Below the pieces are notes generated by a model, which had not been told where the DNA came from, ran no database searches, and saw only the letters and a program-made list of their open reading frames with translations. A stretch of DNA of 64,000 nucleotides, taken from positions 79,146 through 143,145 of the forward strand of contig NZ_JAQYWD010000010.1 of assembly GCF_030145145.1 (NCBI RefSeq), read 5' to 3'. Source of the DNA: Desulfobacula sp. Its GTDB lineage: Bacteria > Desulfobacterota > Desulfobacteria > Desulfobacterales > Desulfobacteraceae. Below are positions 8,653-18,699 of this stretch, piece after piece (positions within the stretch are counted from its first letter, which is position 1; every line of letters begins with the position of its first letter). A program made the translations under genes and the position numbers.

Positions 8653-9963
8653 ATGTCGTCCGAAATCGTAGGTATGATGGGTCTTGCCGGATTACTAATA
8701 TGTCTGTCGACGGGTATGCCGGTAGGCTTAAGTGCAGCATTTATAGGCTTTTTCGGCATATGGCATCTTTCAGGATTGGTTCCGGCATTAGGTTTAATCG
8801 GACTTGTCCCCTATTCAAAGGCTGCAACTTATGCTTTTACTGTTCTGCCTCTTTTTGTAATAACTGGATATTTTGCCCTTAATGCCGGAATCGCTGCAAA
8901 AACTTTTGAGACAGGGAAGCGGTGGATGGGGCATCTTCCAGGGGGGCTGGCTATGGCAACAATAGCTGCCTGTGCTGCCTTTGGTGCGTGTTGTGGCATG
9001 AGTGTCGCCACGACCGCTATCATGGGTAGACTTGTTATTCCGGAAATGGAAAAATTGCACTATAAGCATACGTTAGCAGCCGGTGTGGTAGCCGCTAGCG
9101 GAACCTTTGCCGCCATGATTCCGCCTAGCGGAATCATGGTGATTTATGCCATTATGGCGGAAGTTTCTGTGGGTAAGATGTTGATGGCAGGTCTATTCCC
9201 TGGCATACTTACAGCATTGCTTTATGGATGTATGCTTTACGTAAGGGTAAAGAAAAACCCATCATTAACGGGTGATTTAATAAATCCCTGCGCTTGGAGA
9301 GAAAGGCTTCGATACCTGCCTAAGTTGTGGAGTATCTTTATTATAGCTTTTGTGATCATCGGTGGTATCTATACAGGCATCTTCACCCCTACAGAAGCAG
9401 CCGCAATCGGCGCTTTAATATCACTTATCCTTCTTCTGATCACTAAGGGGTTAAATAAACGGGAAGCATTTACGAAGTCAATAAATGAGACGGCCAAGAT
9501 TACGGCTATGATTTTTTTGATCATAATAGGTATTGTAATATTTGCCAAATTTTTAGCTTTAAGCCGACTACCTTATACTCTGGTTGAATGGATCGCAGGC
9601 TTAAATATGAACAGGTACGGCGTCTTGGTATGCATTTTGTTTTTTTATATTATCCTAGGTATGTTTATGGAATCTATCGGGATGCTTTTATTAAGTATAC
9701 CTGTTGTACTACCCATTATTGAATCCCTGAATTTTGATCCGATTTGGTTCGGTGTAATTGTTATCAAGACGATTGAAATTGCCCTTGTAACTCCACCTGT
9801 AGGGCTAAATGTATATGTATTAAAAGGAATAGCACCACATATTGCAATAGAAGATATATTTAAGGGAGTCCTGCCATTCATAATTATGGATATTATTGTA
9901 CTCATATTGATGATATTATTCCCTCAAATTGTGTTATTCCTACCAGCAACGATGGGCAATTGA
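8653..9963 (+). CDS. dctM: TRAP transporter large permease (DctM), system 2
   Basis: A 436-residue multi-span permease with the DctM signatures STGMPVGLSAAFIGF, CCGMSVATTAIMGRLVIPEM, SGTFAAMIPPSGIMVIYAI, GIFTPTEAAAIGAL and VTPPVGLNVYVLKG. It works with the upstream DctQ and DctP to import an organic acid. The arrangement with dctQ is compact (2-base gap), and a methyltransferase gene follows 18 bases later, so all four are likely co-transcribed. Confidence 0.93.
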   Translation: MSSEIVGMMGLAGLLICLSTGMPVGLSAAFIGFFGIWHLSGLVPALGLIGLVPYSKAATYAFTVLPLFVITGYFALNAGIAAKTFETGKRWMGHLPGGLAMATIAACAAFGACCGMSVATTAIMGRLVIPEMEKLHYKHTLAAGVVAASGTFAAMIPPSGIMVIYAIMAEVSVGKMLMAGLFPGILTALLYGCMLYVRVKKNPSLTGDLINPCAWRERLRYLPKLWSIFIIAFVIIGGIYTGIFTPTEAAAIGALISLILLLITKGLNKREAFTKSINETAKITAMIFLIIIGIVIFAKFLALSRLPYTLVEWIAGLNMNRYGVLVCILFFYIILGMFMESIGMLLLSIPVVLPIIESLNFDPIWFGVIVIKTIEIALVTPPVGLNVYVLKGIAPHIAIEDIFKGVLPFIIMDIIVLILMILFPQIVLFLPATMGN

Positions 9964-9981
9964 AGAATGGAGGAGTAGTCA

Positions 9982-10797
9982 ATGAATGATGGGGTAAAAA
10001 ATTATTATTCGGATTTGGACATTGCTAACCGAGCTTTGGCTGCACTAGGCCCGGGTGTGGAAATTACTCCTGATACGCTGGCCTCAATGGATCACTTCCA
10101 TGGCCGGGGTCTGGAAGCGACGCGTGAACTGGCGGATCTTTTGGATCCAAAACGCGGTGAGCACCTTTTGGATTTCGGTTGTGGAATCGGTGGCCCGGCC
10201 CGTTGGCTTGCTGCTCACTTCGGTTGCAGAGTCACTGGAATAGACCTGACAGCCGAATACTGTGCGGCAGCCATCGCATTGACGGAAGCAACCGGGCAGG
10301 TAGACGACGTGTGCATTATGCATGGGAATGTTATGGAAACACCATTCGAGGATGATACCTTTGACCGAGCCTACTCACAGAACGTAGTAATGAATCTTGA
10401 TGATAAACAGAGGTTCTATCGCGAAGCGTTTCGTGTGCTGAAATCTGGTGGTGTGCTCGCGTTATCCAACATAGGTGAGGGTCCAAACGGCGCTCCATAT
10501 TACCCAACCCCGTGGGCTGAGTCTGCCGAGACAAGCTTTCTTAGCACCCTCGAAGAGACAATCGGTGACCTTCTGGCGTGTGGATTCGAAATTCAATTTA
10601 TAGAAGATACGATGCCTCGTGTTCGACCACTGGTAACCGAGACATTAAAAAGATTAGAAACGGAAGGTTTCCCAGATCGTAATGTCGCTGTGGTGTTGGG
10701 TGAGCATTTTAAGGCCTTACAATTCAACTCAATACGCAGTATACGAGATGGGCGAACAACTTTGATCGAAGTATTGGTGCGCAAACCCTATCAATGA
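9982..10797 (+). CDS. SAM-dependent methyltransferase (class I)
   Basis: A 271-residue Rossmann-fold methyltransferase. Motif I is LLDFGCGIGGPARWLA, the acidic motif II is GIDL, and the post-I region (FDRAYSQNVVMNL) and the FREAFRVLKSGG segment fit the Methyltransf_11 type. The pattern resembles sarcosine/dimethylglycine and similar small-molecule N-methyltransferases, but I cannot assign the substrate. GGAGGAG precedes the ATG, and the gene closely follows dctM of TRAP system 2. Its codon use is less AT-rich than its upstream neighbours. Confidence 0.8.
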   Translation: MNDGVKNYYSDLDIANRALAALGPGVEITPDTLASMDHFHGRGLEATRELADLLDPKRGEHLLDFGCGIGGPARWLAAHFGCRVTGIDLTAEYCAAAIALTEATGQVDDVCIMHGNVMETPFEDDTFDRAYSQNVVMNLDDKQRFYREAFRVLKSGGVLALSNIGEGPNGAPYYPTPWAESAETSFLSTLEETIGDLLACGFEIQFIEDTMPRVRPLVTETLKRLETEGFPDRNVAVVLGEHFKALQFNSIRSIRDGRTTLIEVLVRKPYQ

Positions 10798-10886
10798 AAG
10801 CTATACATGATTAGTGATTACTGTTGAAACAAAACGGCATCCAGGTTTTTTCAGAAAACGAACTGGATCAGGTAGAACTCAACCAC

Positions 10887-13800
10887 CTATTCCCGCATAC
10901 CGGATAACATCTGCAGGGTACGGGTTATTTCAGGGAAACCCATTTTCCGGTCGCCGCCCACATCAAAGTTTTCAAGTGCTTTGTCGATTGCTGCCTGCAG
11001 CTGATCAGCGGTATAGAGGGTCGAAAGTGTCTGATTTAACGCCTCCAAAAGCGTTTCTTTTTCCTTGAGGTCTTGGCGGAGGTTTTCTGCGATTTCATAT
11101 GGATCGGTTACGGCCCTGGTTGTTTTAAAATCGGCCATAACGGATTCGCTGGCTTTATCGATATGGATATAACTGCGAATTGTTGCCAGGCCTTTCCCGG
11201 AGACAACCACCTCATACCGGCCGGAGGGTGTGTTATCAAGCCCAATGGAAAATTTTCCCAATGCATCTGTCTTTGCGGTCATCTGGGTACCCAGGACCTG
11301 GACAATGGCATCGTTAAAGGGCTCACCATAGGGGTCCATAACCCTGCCGGATAGACTTGGCGTGATGGCTGTGGCTGAAAGAATGACCGGATGTTTACTC
11401 ACCGCCTCTGCCGACAAGATGCCATCCGAGGCGATGATCTTGATCCAATATCTTCCCTGGGCAAGGGTTTTTGTGTTTAGAAAGACATAGTCAGTCCCTG
11501 AAAGATCCATGGTCACGGGAAACCAGTTGATGTTATCCCGGCTTAAGGCCAGACAGAAGGTCAGTTGGTCGCCACTGTCTGCATCGCTGGCAAACCAGGA
11601 AACAAAGATATCATCACCCGGCAGTATGGTTTCTCCACCCAGGGGGGTGAGCAGCTGAATCTGGGGAGAGGAAGGTGAAACAGACCGTTGGGCGATCACT
11701 TTTCCCTGCCTGTCTTGAAGTTCAATGGTGTGAATACCCTCCTGCCAAGCCATGGCGGCAACAAAGGGAACGGTATCCGCCGGGCTGACCGCCTGGGTAA
11801 GGGATGTTAACTTAACGGATCCGTCCGGGGGCGGGAGCGTCAGATTTAAATTGATTAATGCCGTGTTGTTTTTGTCTAGGCCCGCAAGGGTATGGGTCCA
11901 TTCGACGGACGCTTGGGACGCTGCTGCAGTGGTCATAAAAAAAGGTTTCAGTAAAATGGAGGCATCGGGCTGAACCGCAGCACGAAATACGAGTACCATG
12001 GGAATCTCGGGCAGGTCCCGGGTCATGAAAACAGGGTCCATGAGCTGAAGTTCTTTGAGCCCTTCGTGGATTTCCTTAAACCGCATGGCTTCGTACTGAA
12101 AAGTTAAAATCCTTAATTTTTCCTTGTTATACGATTCAATGCTGGGGACGGTAAAGGTCACTGATTCAGAATCGCCACTGCCGTCCTTGTCCCTGGCATC
12201 AAGTGTCAGGGTATATGTTTGTTCGGTATCTTTGCAGGCATAGTACCGCTCTGTTGTGCCGAGCAGCAAACTGTCGCCGGTGGTGCCATGTCCATCTCCC
12301 CAATCAATGATAATGGCATAGGGTTCATCATTTCGGCCGCCAGGATCTGATATCCCCATGTGAAAGGTGAAGTCATAGCCCACCGAGGTCCAGTTCAAAA
12401 CGCTTTCAGGAGACCAGATGATAACCCGGGGCGGCACATTATACGTATCGACTTGAAACGCTCGAATCCCTGCACATTTAGTGCCTTCCACCGTCGTTCG
12501 GTCACCGTCCCATGCCCCCACCGTTACAATTGACGTGCCGTTGTCCGGCCATGTGTGGGCAACAGTGGTGCCTTCATCATCATAAAAAGCATCTCCATCA
12601 AAATCCCAGCGATAATACATTGTATTTCCTTCAGGATCCTGTGCCCGGTGGATCCCCCCGTAAACCGGGTCTGCCGGAAACGTTAAGCGGGTCCCCTCGG
12701 GAATGGCGATCCTGTCTGGAAATTCAATGTAATAGGGATTAAAATTGGGCAATCCTGAAACATATCCCGTCAGCGTATCGGATCCGTAGGCTGTGTCGAT
12801 GTCCGCGGCCCAGGCAGCATCCGAGTGGCCATAAAGGAGAAGGGAAACAAATTCACCGGAGGTAATGGCGTTTTCTGTCAAATCCAGACGTCTCCAGCGC
12901 ATGGGTTTCCCATAAAACGGCCGCCCATATCCGTCCAGGGGATCAGCCAGGTAAATATAAAAATGATCCAGTGCCTCCCAATACCCCATCAGGGTATTGA
13001 AGTGCCCGCCATTTTCTACACCCACCACCAGGGGGATATCGTGATCCACGTATCCCTTGATGACGGCCTTGAGATGATCCAGGCCGGTAAAATTTCCATC
13101 ACTGCCAAAGGTTATGGATACTGGATTGGCATCCGGACTGCCATTGGCAAATTTGTTGGCAACCCAGGCAAGTCCTCGAATGGCCCTTTCAGCAACATCT
13201 GATTTTCCACTGGTACCCACAGCCGGACCCGTTTGCATCCAGTCTTCCACCCCGCGAATCAAGGGATAGTCAAACTGATAATACCCCAATCGGGTCAGGT
13301 CAGCCGGCGAGATATTCAGCAGGCCCCCTGAAGACAGGTAATCGTCTTCCTGCCATGTGGGGTCAAGAATCCGATACTGATGATACCCTTCATACATGAT
13401 ATGTTCCATGGAGAGCCAGTGACCGACATCCACCGTATCCGGGCCGAATCCGGTACGGGGAATCGCCGGGTCATCCAGACCAACGGGCATGAAAAGAGAT
13501 CTGGATCGATCTGTACGGCCCAGTTGAGCCATCACCATGTTCAAAGCGGTTGGGCCGCAGGTGTCGGGATATTGTTTGTGGGTGGTATGAAGGGGGTAAC
13601 CAACGGCATCAAGAAGGATAACAGCACCGGCTGCATCGTCAGATAAAACAAGGGCATGGCTGCTCGTGGTCTCAAATGCATAGCGAATACCCTTGCCCCA
13701 GAACCACATCGGTGTCCACTGGGTATAGGGATCGTTGCTGATCTGAGTCTCCACATTCCGCCGGTAATGGCCGGTATCTGCACAATCTGTTTCAATATCC

Positions 13801-14576
13801 GGATCATTATCATACACGGGTATGGCGTTGAGATCGCTGCGGCAATAAAACCGGTCCTCGCCTGGGCCGCCGTCAATATCGTCGAGACCGATCCCCCCCA
13901 ACAGGATATCGTTGTCTTCATCCCCCCAGAGGACATCATTATCCTGAGAACCGCACAAATAGTCGTTTCCAATTCCCCCATACAGATGGTCATTCCCGTC
14001 CCATCCTGAAATAAAATCATCCCCGGCATTGCCATACAGATGGTCATTACCAGCATTCCCGATGATCCTGTCATTCCCATCGCCCCCCTGGATGGTATCA
14101 TCCCCTGAACCGCCGGACAGGACATCCTGACCACTGCCGCCGGAGATGGCATCATTTAGCGGGGAACCCGTGATGGTGTCATCTCCATTTCCACCGTTCA
14201 GTTCAATAGCGGTAAATCCCAGCCCGACAAACGGACCAAAAGAAAAGATGTGCTTTCCACTGCTGTTTTCCAGTTCTATGGTCCCGGCATCAACCGCCGC
14301 GATCTTATCATTTCCCTCACCGCTGTTAATGGTGAGGGTGCCGCTTCCAGGATCAGATATGTCCTCAATGATGGTATCACCGGTCTTTTTGAGGATATAC
14401 AGTCCCGGTCCGCCGTCGTTACAGGCAGTGCAAAGTCCAAAATATATGTCATCGCTGTTTGAAGTCCCTTCATAGCTATGGGCATTTACCACGGTGAAAA
14501 CACAGAATCCTGTCTCAACGAATATAAAAATAGTCGCCAATACAAAGCGGCTGGCTTGTTGGAGAAGCGATTTCAT
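10887..14576 (-). CDS. Large exported protein with RTX repeats, C39-like peptidase domain, PKD and CarboxypepD_reg-like domains
   Basis: A 1229-residue protein starting with a signal-like segment (MKSLLQQASRFVLATIFIFV...). Residues about 125-245 hold many GGxGxDxxxG repeats, the calcium-binding RTX beta-roll. Residues about 335-575 look like a C39-like papain fold: C340 in TCGPTALNMVM, H525 in GGHFNTLMGY and D545 in LADPLDG would form the Cys-His-Asp triad. Two PKD-type Ig domains follow (YRWDFDGD and IIDWGDG), then a SLSGRVxDPYGEPFNDAxV segment of the carboxypeptidase-regulatory type, and a C-terminal Asp-rich EF-hand/dockerin-like stretch. The start follows GGGAGGA. A secreted, calcium-stabilised surface peptidase or transglutaminase-like protein is the likely role. 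No type I secretion genes are adjacent, and its N-terminal signal points to Sec export. Confidence 0.8.
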   Translation of the reverse strand: MKSLLQQASRFVLATIFIFVETGFCVFTVVNAHSYEGTSNSDDIYFGLCTACNDGGPGLYILKKTGDTIIEDISDPGSGTLTINSGEGNDKIAAVDAGTIELENSSGKHIFSFGPFVGLGFTAIELNGGNGDDTITGSPLNDAISGGSGQDVLSGGSGDDTIQGGDGNDRIIGNAGNDHLYGNAGDDFISGWDGNDHLYGGIGNDYLCGSQDNDVLWGDEDNDILLGGIGLDDIDGGPGEDRFYCRSDLNAIPVYDNDPDIETDCADTGHYRRNVETQISNDPYTQWTPMWFWGKGIRYAFETTSSHALVLSDDAAGAVILLDAVGYPLHTTHKQYPDTCGPTALNMVMAQLGRTDRSRSLFMPVGLDDPAIPRTGFGPDTVDVGHWLSMEHIMYEGYHQYRILDPTWQEDDYLSSGGLLNISPADLTRLGYYQFDYPLIRGVEDWMQTGPAVGTSGKSDVAERAIRGLAWVANKFANGSPDANPVSITFGSDGNFTGLDHLKAVIKGYVDHDIPLVVGVENGGHFNTLMGYWEALDHFYIYLADPLDGYGRPFYGKPMRWRRLDLTENAITSGEFVSLLLYGHSDAAWAADIDTAYGSDTLTGYVSGLPNFNPYYIEFPDRIAIPEGTRLTFPADPVYGGIHRAQDPEGNTMYYRWDFDGDAFYDDEGTTVAHTWPDNGTSIVTVGAWDGDRTTVEGTKCAGIRAFQVDTYNVPPRVIIWSPESVLNWTSVGYDFTFHMGISDPGGRNDEPYAIIIDWGDGHGTTGDSLLLGTTERYYACKDTEQTYTLTLDARDKDGSGDSESVTFTVPSIESYNKEKLRILTFQYEAMRFKEIHEGLKELQLMDPVFMTRDLPEIPMVLVFRAAVQPDASILLKPFFMTTAAASQASVEWTHTLAGLDKNNTALINLNLTLPPPDGSVKLTSLTQAVSPADTVPFVAAMAWQEGIHTIELQDRQGKVIAQRSVSPSSPQIQLLTPLGGETILPGDDIFVSWFASDADSGDQLTFCLALSRDNINWFPVTMDLSGTDYVFLNTKTLAQGRYWIKIIASDGILSAEAVSKHPVILSATAITPSLSGRVMDPYGEPFNDAIVQVLGTQMTAKTDALGKFSIGLDNTPSGRYEVVVSGKGLATIRSYIHIDKASESVMADFKTTRAVTDPYEIAENLRQDLKEKETLLEALNQTLSTLYTADQLQAAIDKALENFDVGGDRKMGFPEITRTLQMLSGMRE

Positions 14577-14790
14577 TGCAGTCCTCCCTCTGAAAATATT
14601 TGTGATGCGATACCTTCCGGGAAAGCCATGTTTTTCAGAACAATATTGATGAAAAGGTATCTTATTTTATAATGTGAAAAGCCCATGAGTGTCAACCGCA
14701 ATTCCCGGTCATTATTTTTCATTGACAGGTGATGCCGGAACGAACTCAAAAGATATCTTTTGTGTTTTATACAAAAGGTCTAAAAAATCC

Positions 14791-14821
14791 TTGACTCTCC
14801 CAGGTTGGGAAGGTTTATCCT
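14791..14821 (+). promoter_or_regulatory. MerR-type promoter of the PrpD-GRE1 operon (19-bp spacer)
   Basis: TTGACT (14791-14796) and TATCCT (14816-14821) are separated by 19 bp, the overlong spacing used by MerR-activated promoters. The spacer carries a dyad: ACTCTCCC, five central bases, GGGAAGGT (14794-14814). The same 8-base arms recur at 28502-28522, in front of the activase-GRE2 operon. The predicted transcript starts about 14828, 38 bases before the PrpD ATG. The rest of the 14577-14865 gap shows no gene. Confidence 0.8.
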
Positions 14822-14865
14822 GGTTTTGCTAAGATAAAGGTCTTTTCAGGAAATGAGGGAAACAA

Positions 14866-16287
14866 ATGAATTGTCACGACCGTTTAACTGATGCCGGTAT
14901 TTCCAATATGTCGATATCTTCAATTCTTGCAAAATATGTCGTTGAGACATCCTATGATGAGATAGATCATCAAGCCGTTGAAATGGCCAGGCGAAGCTTG
15001 CTTGATGCAGTGGGGGTCACCCTGGCAGCCAGTGGATTGACGGCTAGCTGTCAGCCGTTTGTAGAATTGGCCATGGAAAGCAGGGGGAAAAAAGAGAGTA
15101 CCATCCTGGGATATGGAAAGAAAGTATCGGCAGAGATGGCGGCATTTGCCAATGGTTCCATGGCCCATGCCATTGATTTTGAAGACGCCCACGATCTGGC
15201 TCTGGTTCACCCCAACGCCCCTCTGGTGCCGGCAGCACTTGCCCTGGCTGAGTCCATCGGCACTGTCAGTGGAAAAGAGTTCATTGCTGCCATGGCTCTG
15301 GGATGCGATATTGTCTGCCGCCTGGGTCTTGCCCTGGGGGTCAATCCAATAGCGTTCGGCTGGTATATTCCGCCGGTTCTCGGTGCGTTTGGCGCCACTG
15401 CGGCAGCAGGGAAATTATTACATCTCAATGCGGTGCAGCTGCTGGATGCGTTTTCTTTAACCCTCTGTCAGACCACCTGCAGTGCCGAACTGCGATACAA
15501 TCCCCATTCCGATATCAGAGCGGTAAGAGATGCGTTTGCATCAAAAGCAGGCGTTGTTTCCGTTCTGCTGGCCAAAAAAGGCATAAAAGGGTTTGCGCTG
15601 CCCTTTGAAGGCAAAGCCGGATTGTTCAGTCTTTACGCCAGGGGCAATTATGATCCTTCTGCATTAACCCGGAACATGGGGAAAGTATACGAGGGTGCCA
15701 ATATCAGTTTTAAACCCTGGCCCACCTGCCGGGGAACGCATACTTATATTGAGGCGGCACTCGGGCTTATGGCCGAATATCCAATAAATATCCATGATAT
15801 CGCAGCGGTGAACATCATTGTCAGTCCGTTTAACAGCATGCTTTGCGAGCCCCTGGAAGCAAAGCGACACCCGGCAATCGCCATTGATGCCAAATTCAGT
15901 TTGCCCTTTGTTATTGCCACCGCCCTTTGCCATAAAGACGTGGCATTAAATCGATTTACAGCCGATGCGATGAACGATGGTAAGGTGCTGGGGTTAGCCC
16001 GAAAAGTCGCTTATACGGTGAATCCTGACCCGGGCCTTACAAATATTCTTCAAGGGATTGTGGAGATCAAGATGAAGGACAGCACCGTGGTGTCAAAAAA
16101 GGTGACCCACGCACTGGGGAGTCCTGAAAATCCGATGTCAAAAAAAGACCTGGTTGCCAAGTTTATTGACTGTGCAAAACAGTCTGTGAACCCATTATCC
16201 ATGGAACAATTAGACATTGCCGCTCAAAAGATTCTTTTCCTGGACAAAATGAAAAATATGAATGAACTGATCCATTTTATATCATAA
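14866..16287 (+). CDS. MmgE/PrpD family protein (dehydratase/decarboxylase/epimerase family)
   Basis: A 473-residue MmgE/PrpD protein. The all-helical N-terminal domain shows ARRSLLDAVGVTLAAS, the active-site region ANGSMAHAIDFEDAHD followed by HPNAPLVPAALALAE, and the later FKPWPTCRGTH motif. The family includes 2-methylcitrate dehydratase, cis-aconitate decarboxylase and iminodisuccinate epimerase, which all act on di- or tricarboxylates. No other methylcitrate-cycle gene is nearby, so prpD itself is unlikely. It is the first gene after a MerR-type promoter and is followed 9 bases later by GRE1. It may therefore prepare or process the GRE substrate (inference). Confidence 0.88.
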   Translation: MNCHDRLTDAGISNMSISSILAKYVVETSYDEIDHQAVEMARRSLLDAVGVTLAASGLTASCQPFVELAMESRGKKESTILGYGKKVSAEMAAFANGSMAHAIDFEDAHDLALVHPNAPLVPAALALAESIGTVSGKEFIAAMALGCDIVCRLGLALGVNPIAFGWYIPPVLGAFGATAAAGKLLHLNAVQLLDAFSLTLCQTTCSAELRYNPHSDIRAVRDAFASKAGVVSVLLAKKGIKGFALPFEGKAGLFSLYARGNYDPSALTRNMGKVYEGANISFKPWPTCRGTHTYIEAALGLMAEYPINIHDIAAVNIIVSPFNSMLCEPLEAKRHPAIAIDAKFSLPFVIATALCHKDVALNRFTADAMNDGKVLGLARKVAYTVNPDPGLTNILQGIVEIKMKDSTVVSKKVTHALGSPENPMSKKDLVAKFIDCAKQSVNPLSMEQLDIAAQKILFLDKMKNMNELIHFIS

Positions 16288-16296
16288 GGAATTACC

Positions 16297-18699
16297 ATGA
16301 ATAAAAGAATACAGGCACTGAGTAACCGACTCAATGTAGATCAATTTCCCATCTGCGTGGAAAAGGCCGCCCTGGTGGTGGAATCCCTGCGGCAGACTGA
16401 AGGAGAACCCGCAATCCTGAGACGGGCCAAGGCCACGGCACATTTTCTGGACAACCGCAGCATTTATATTGAAGCGGATGAATTGATTGTCGGTAATATC
16501 GCCGGCAAACCCATGGGCATGGAGGCCGGATCCATGGGGCCCACATGGCCTGAAGAAGATCTGGCCAAACTGAAAAAAGGCGGACTTTTCATCTCCGAAG
16601 CGGATGAGGCCCTGCTGCGGTCCCTGGACGAGTATTGGAAGGACAAGGGCCGGACCCTGGATGAACGCCAGGGCATGTTTTATAATGATGACCGCCTGTG
16701 GCCCTTTATCCAGTCGGGTATCCTGTGCCCGCCCTGGAAGAAAAGAAATGAAGGCAGGGGCCAGGGGGCTGCCGGTGTCGGCTGGGGCTTGGGCCTGGGG
16801 TATACCCTGATCATTGTAGATTTTGCCAGGGTTCTCAACCAGGGCCTGAACAGCATCATCCGTGACGCTGAAACTGAATTGAAAGGATTACGCTTTTTTA
16901 GTGCCGATGATATTAAAAAATCGGTATTCTTAAGGTCCGTCATTATTTCCCTGTCAGCACTTGTGCGCATTGCCGGACGGTATGGTGACCTGGCAGAAAA
17001 GATGGCCCTGACGGAAAAAGATCCCGCTCGTGCAAAAGAATTGCAGGAGATCGCCGAAGCCTGCCGGCAAGTGCCTGGAGAGCCGGCACGCACCTTTAGA
17101 GAGGCCATGCAGTCGTTCTGGTTTGTCTGGTTGATGATCCTGGCTGGTGCCACGCCGGGTGGGCGTTTCGACCAGTTCATGTATCCATTTTATCAACAGG
17201 ACATTGATGCAGGCCGCATGGATGATGCGTCGGTTTTAGAATTGCTGGAATGCCTGCGTGTTAAGGTCATGCAGTATAATTTCATGGCCGGGGGAAAACT
17301 GCAGCGTGAGAAATGGTCCGGCATGGCCCGCTGGCACAACTGGGTGATCGGTGGCGTGACCCCGGACGGCAAGGATGCCAGCAATCCGCTCTCCTATTTG
17401 ATCCTGGAAGCCGCCAAAAATTTTCCCTGTCCCCATCATACCATTTCCCTGAGGGTCCACGACGGCACGCCTGAAAAACTGATGCTGAAAGCCCTGGAAG
17501 TGGTCAAACTCGGCATGGGCATGCCGGCATTTCTGGGTGACATGTCGTATATCGGCTACCTCACGGGACAGGGCGTTCCCCTTGAAGATGCCCGGGATTA
17601 CGGCATTTCAGGGTGTCTGGATGTCAACCTGCCCGGCAAATCCCGTACCTCCGCCATTGGCATGTTCATCGTCCCAAGGGTATTTGAAATTTTTATGAAC
17701 AATGGGTATGATGCCATCACCAACACCCAGCTGGGTCCTGAAACCGGAAAACCGGACAGTTTTGCAACCTTTGAGGCATTCATGACTGCGTTCAAGCAGC
17801 AATTGACCCATTTCATGGCTTTGGCGGCTGAAGAGCACAACATTTTGCTGCAGGCCCACACCGAGCTGTTCCCTGATGCGTTTCATTCCGCGTTGATGGA
17901 TGACGCCATCACGGTGGGACGAGACGTTCTGGACCGGACCATGCCCTTTGAAAACGGGTCTGTTCTCAATATGGTGGGCATGGTCAATGTGGCTGATTCC
18001 ATGGCCTCGGTGAAAAAATTGATTTTTGACGAACAAAAAATCAATTTGCCGGAGCTTAAGGCGGCCATGGATGCGGATTGGAAAGGAGACCGATTTGCTG
18101 CCATCCGTACGATGTGTTTAAATGCTCCCAAATACGGTAATGGCGACCCCTATGTAGATGAAATTGTCAGCGATTTGTATGCGTTCTGGGCAGAGACCGC
18201 CGTCACTTTCAAAACCGCATGGGGCGGAACGGTAAAACCCACGGGTATCTCCATTACCGCCCATGCCCCCGGTGGTGCCATGACCGGTGCCACCCCCGAT
18301 GGTCGCCGTGCCGGAGAGACGCTGGCCGACGGCACAGTATCGCCGGCCCAGGGCAAAGACACCCAGGGACCCACCGCTGTCTTAAGAAGCGCCATGGCCA
18401 TTGATCAGGTGCCGTTTCAGGCAACATTGCTGAACATGAAATTTGATCCGTCTGCCTTGAGAACCGAAAAAGACCTGCAAAAGCTTTCCATGCTGATCCG
18501 GACCTATTTTGGCAACGGCGGTAAACACGTTCAATTCAATGTGGTCGACCGGCAATTACTCCTGGAAGGCCAGACAGCCCCGGAAAAACACAAGGATTTG
18601 ATTGTCCGGGTGGCCGGATACAGTGCCTATTTCATCAGTTTGACCAAACCGGTGCAGGATGAGATCATCTGCCGGACTGAATATGGATCCGTCAATTAA
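16297..18699 (+). CDS. Glycyl radical enzyme of unknown substrate (Cys-Leu-Asp type), GRE1
   Basis: An 800-residue GRE. The C-terminal radical motif is RVAGYSAYF with Gly774 as the predicted radical site, and the active-site loop reads GC440LD442 within YGISGCLDVNLPGKS. The N-terminal PFL-like domain (ELIVGNIAGKP) and the GRFDQFMYPFY segment are typical. Most GRE eliminases and decarboxylases carry Cys-x-Glu at the loop; here Asp stands at +2. GRE2 (25022-27409) has the same feature and the two share much of their sequence, so they are paralogs. There is no activase in this arm; the one at 27437-28360 probably serves both. The enzyme is oxygen-sensitive and cytosolic. Chemistry (C-C, C-O or C-S cleavage) cannot be fixed from the sequence. 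Confidence 0.9.
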   Translation: MNKRIQALSNRLNVDQFPICVEKAALVVESLRQTEGEPAILRRAKATAHFLDNRSIYIEADELIVGNIAGKPMGMEAGSMGPTWPEEDLAKLKKGGLFISEADEALLRSLDEYWKDKGRTLDERQGMFYNDDRLWPFIQSGILCPPWKKRNEGRGQGAAGVGWGLGLGYTLIIVDFARVLNQGLNSIIRDAETELKGLRFFSADDIKKSVFLRSVIISLSALVRIAGRYGDLAEKMALTEKDPARAKELQEIAEACRQVPGEPARTFREAMQSFWFVWLMILAGATPGGRFDQFMYPFYQQDIDAGRMDDASVLELLECLRVKVMQYNFMAGGKLQREKWSGMARWHNWVIGGVTPDGKDASNPLSYLILEAAKNFPCPHHTISLRVHDGTPEKLMLKALEVVKLGMGMPAFLGDMSYIGYLTGQGVPLEDARDYGISGCLDVNLPGKSRTSAIGMFIVPRVFEIFMNNGYDAITNTQLGPETGKPDSFATFEAFMTAFKQQLTHFMALAAEEHNILLQAHTELFPDAFHSALMDDAITVGRDVLDRTMPFENGSVLNMVGMVNVADSMASVKKLIFDEQKINLPELKAAMDADWKGDRFAAIRTMCLNAPKYGNGDPYVDEIVSDLYAFWAETAVTFKTAWGGTVKPTGISITAHAPGGAMTGATPDGRRAGETLADGTVSPAQGKDTQGPTAVLRSAMAIDQVPFQATLLNMKFDPSALRTEKDLQKLSMLIRTYFGNGGKHVQFNVVDRQLLLEGQTAPEKHKDLIVRVAGYSAYFISLTKPVQDEIICRTEYGSVN

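Noticed and set aside
13541..14155. 204-residue open frame inside the RTX gene in another frame
   Set aside because: Its Met/Ile-rich composition follows from the GGxGxD repeats read in a shifted frame; the RTX frame has signal peptide, motifs and ribosome-binding site.
14866..16287. 2-methylcitrate dehydratase (prpD) of a methylcitrate cycle
   Set aside because: No prpB, prpC or acn genes nearby and a GRE operon context instead; only the family name is kept.
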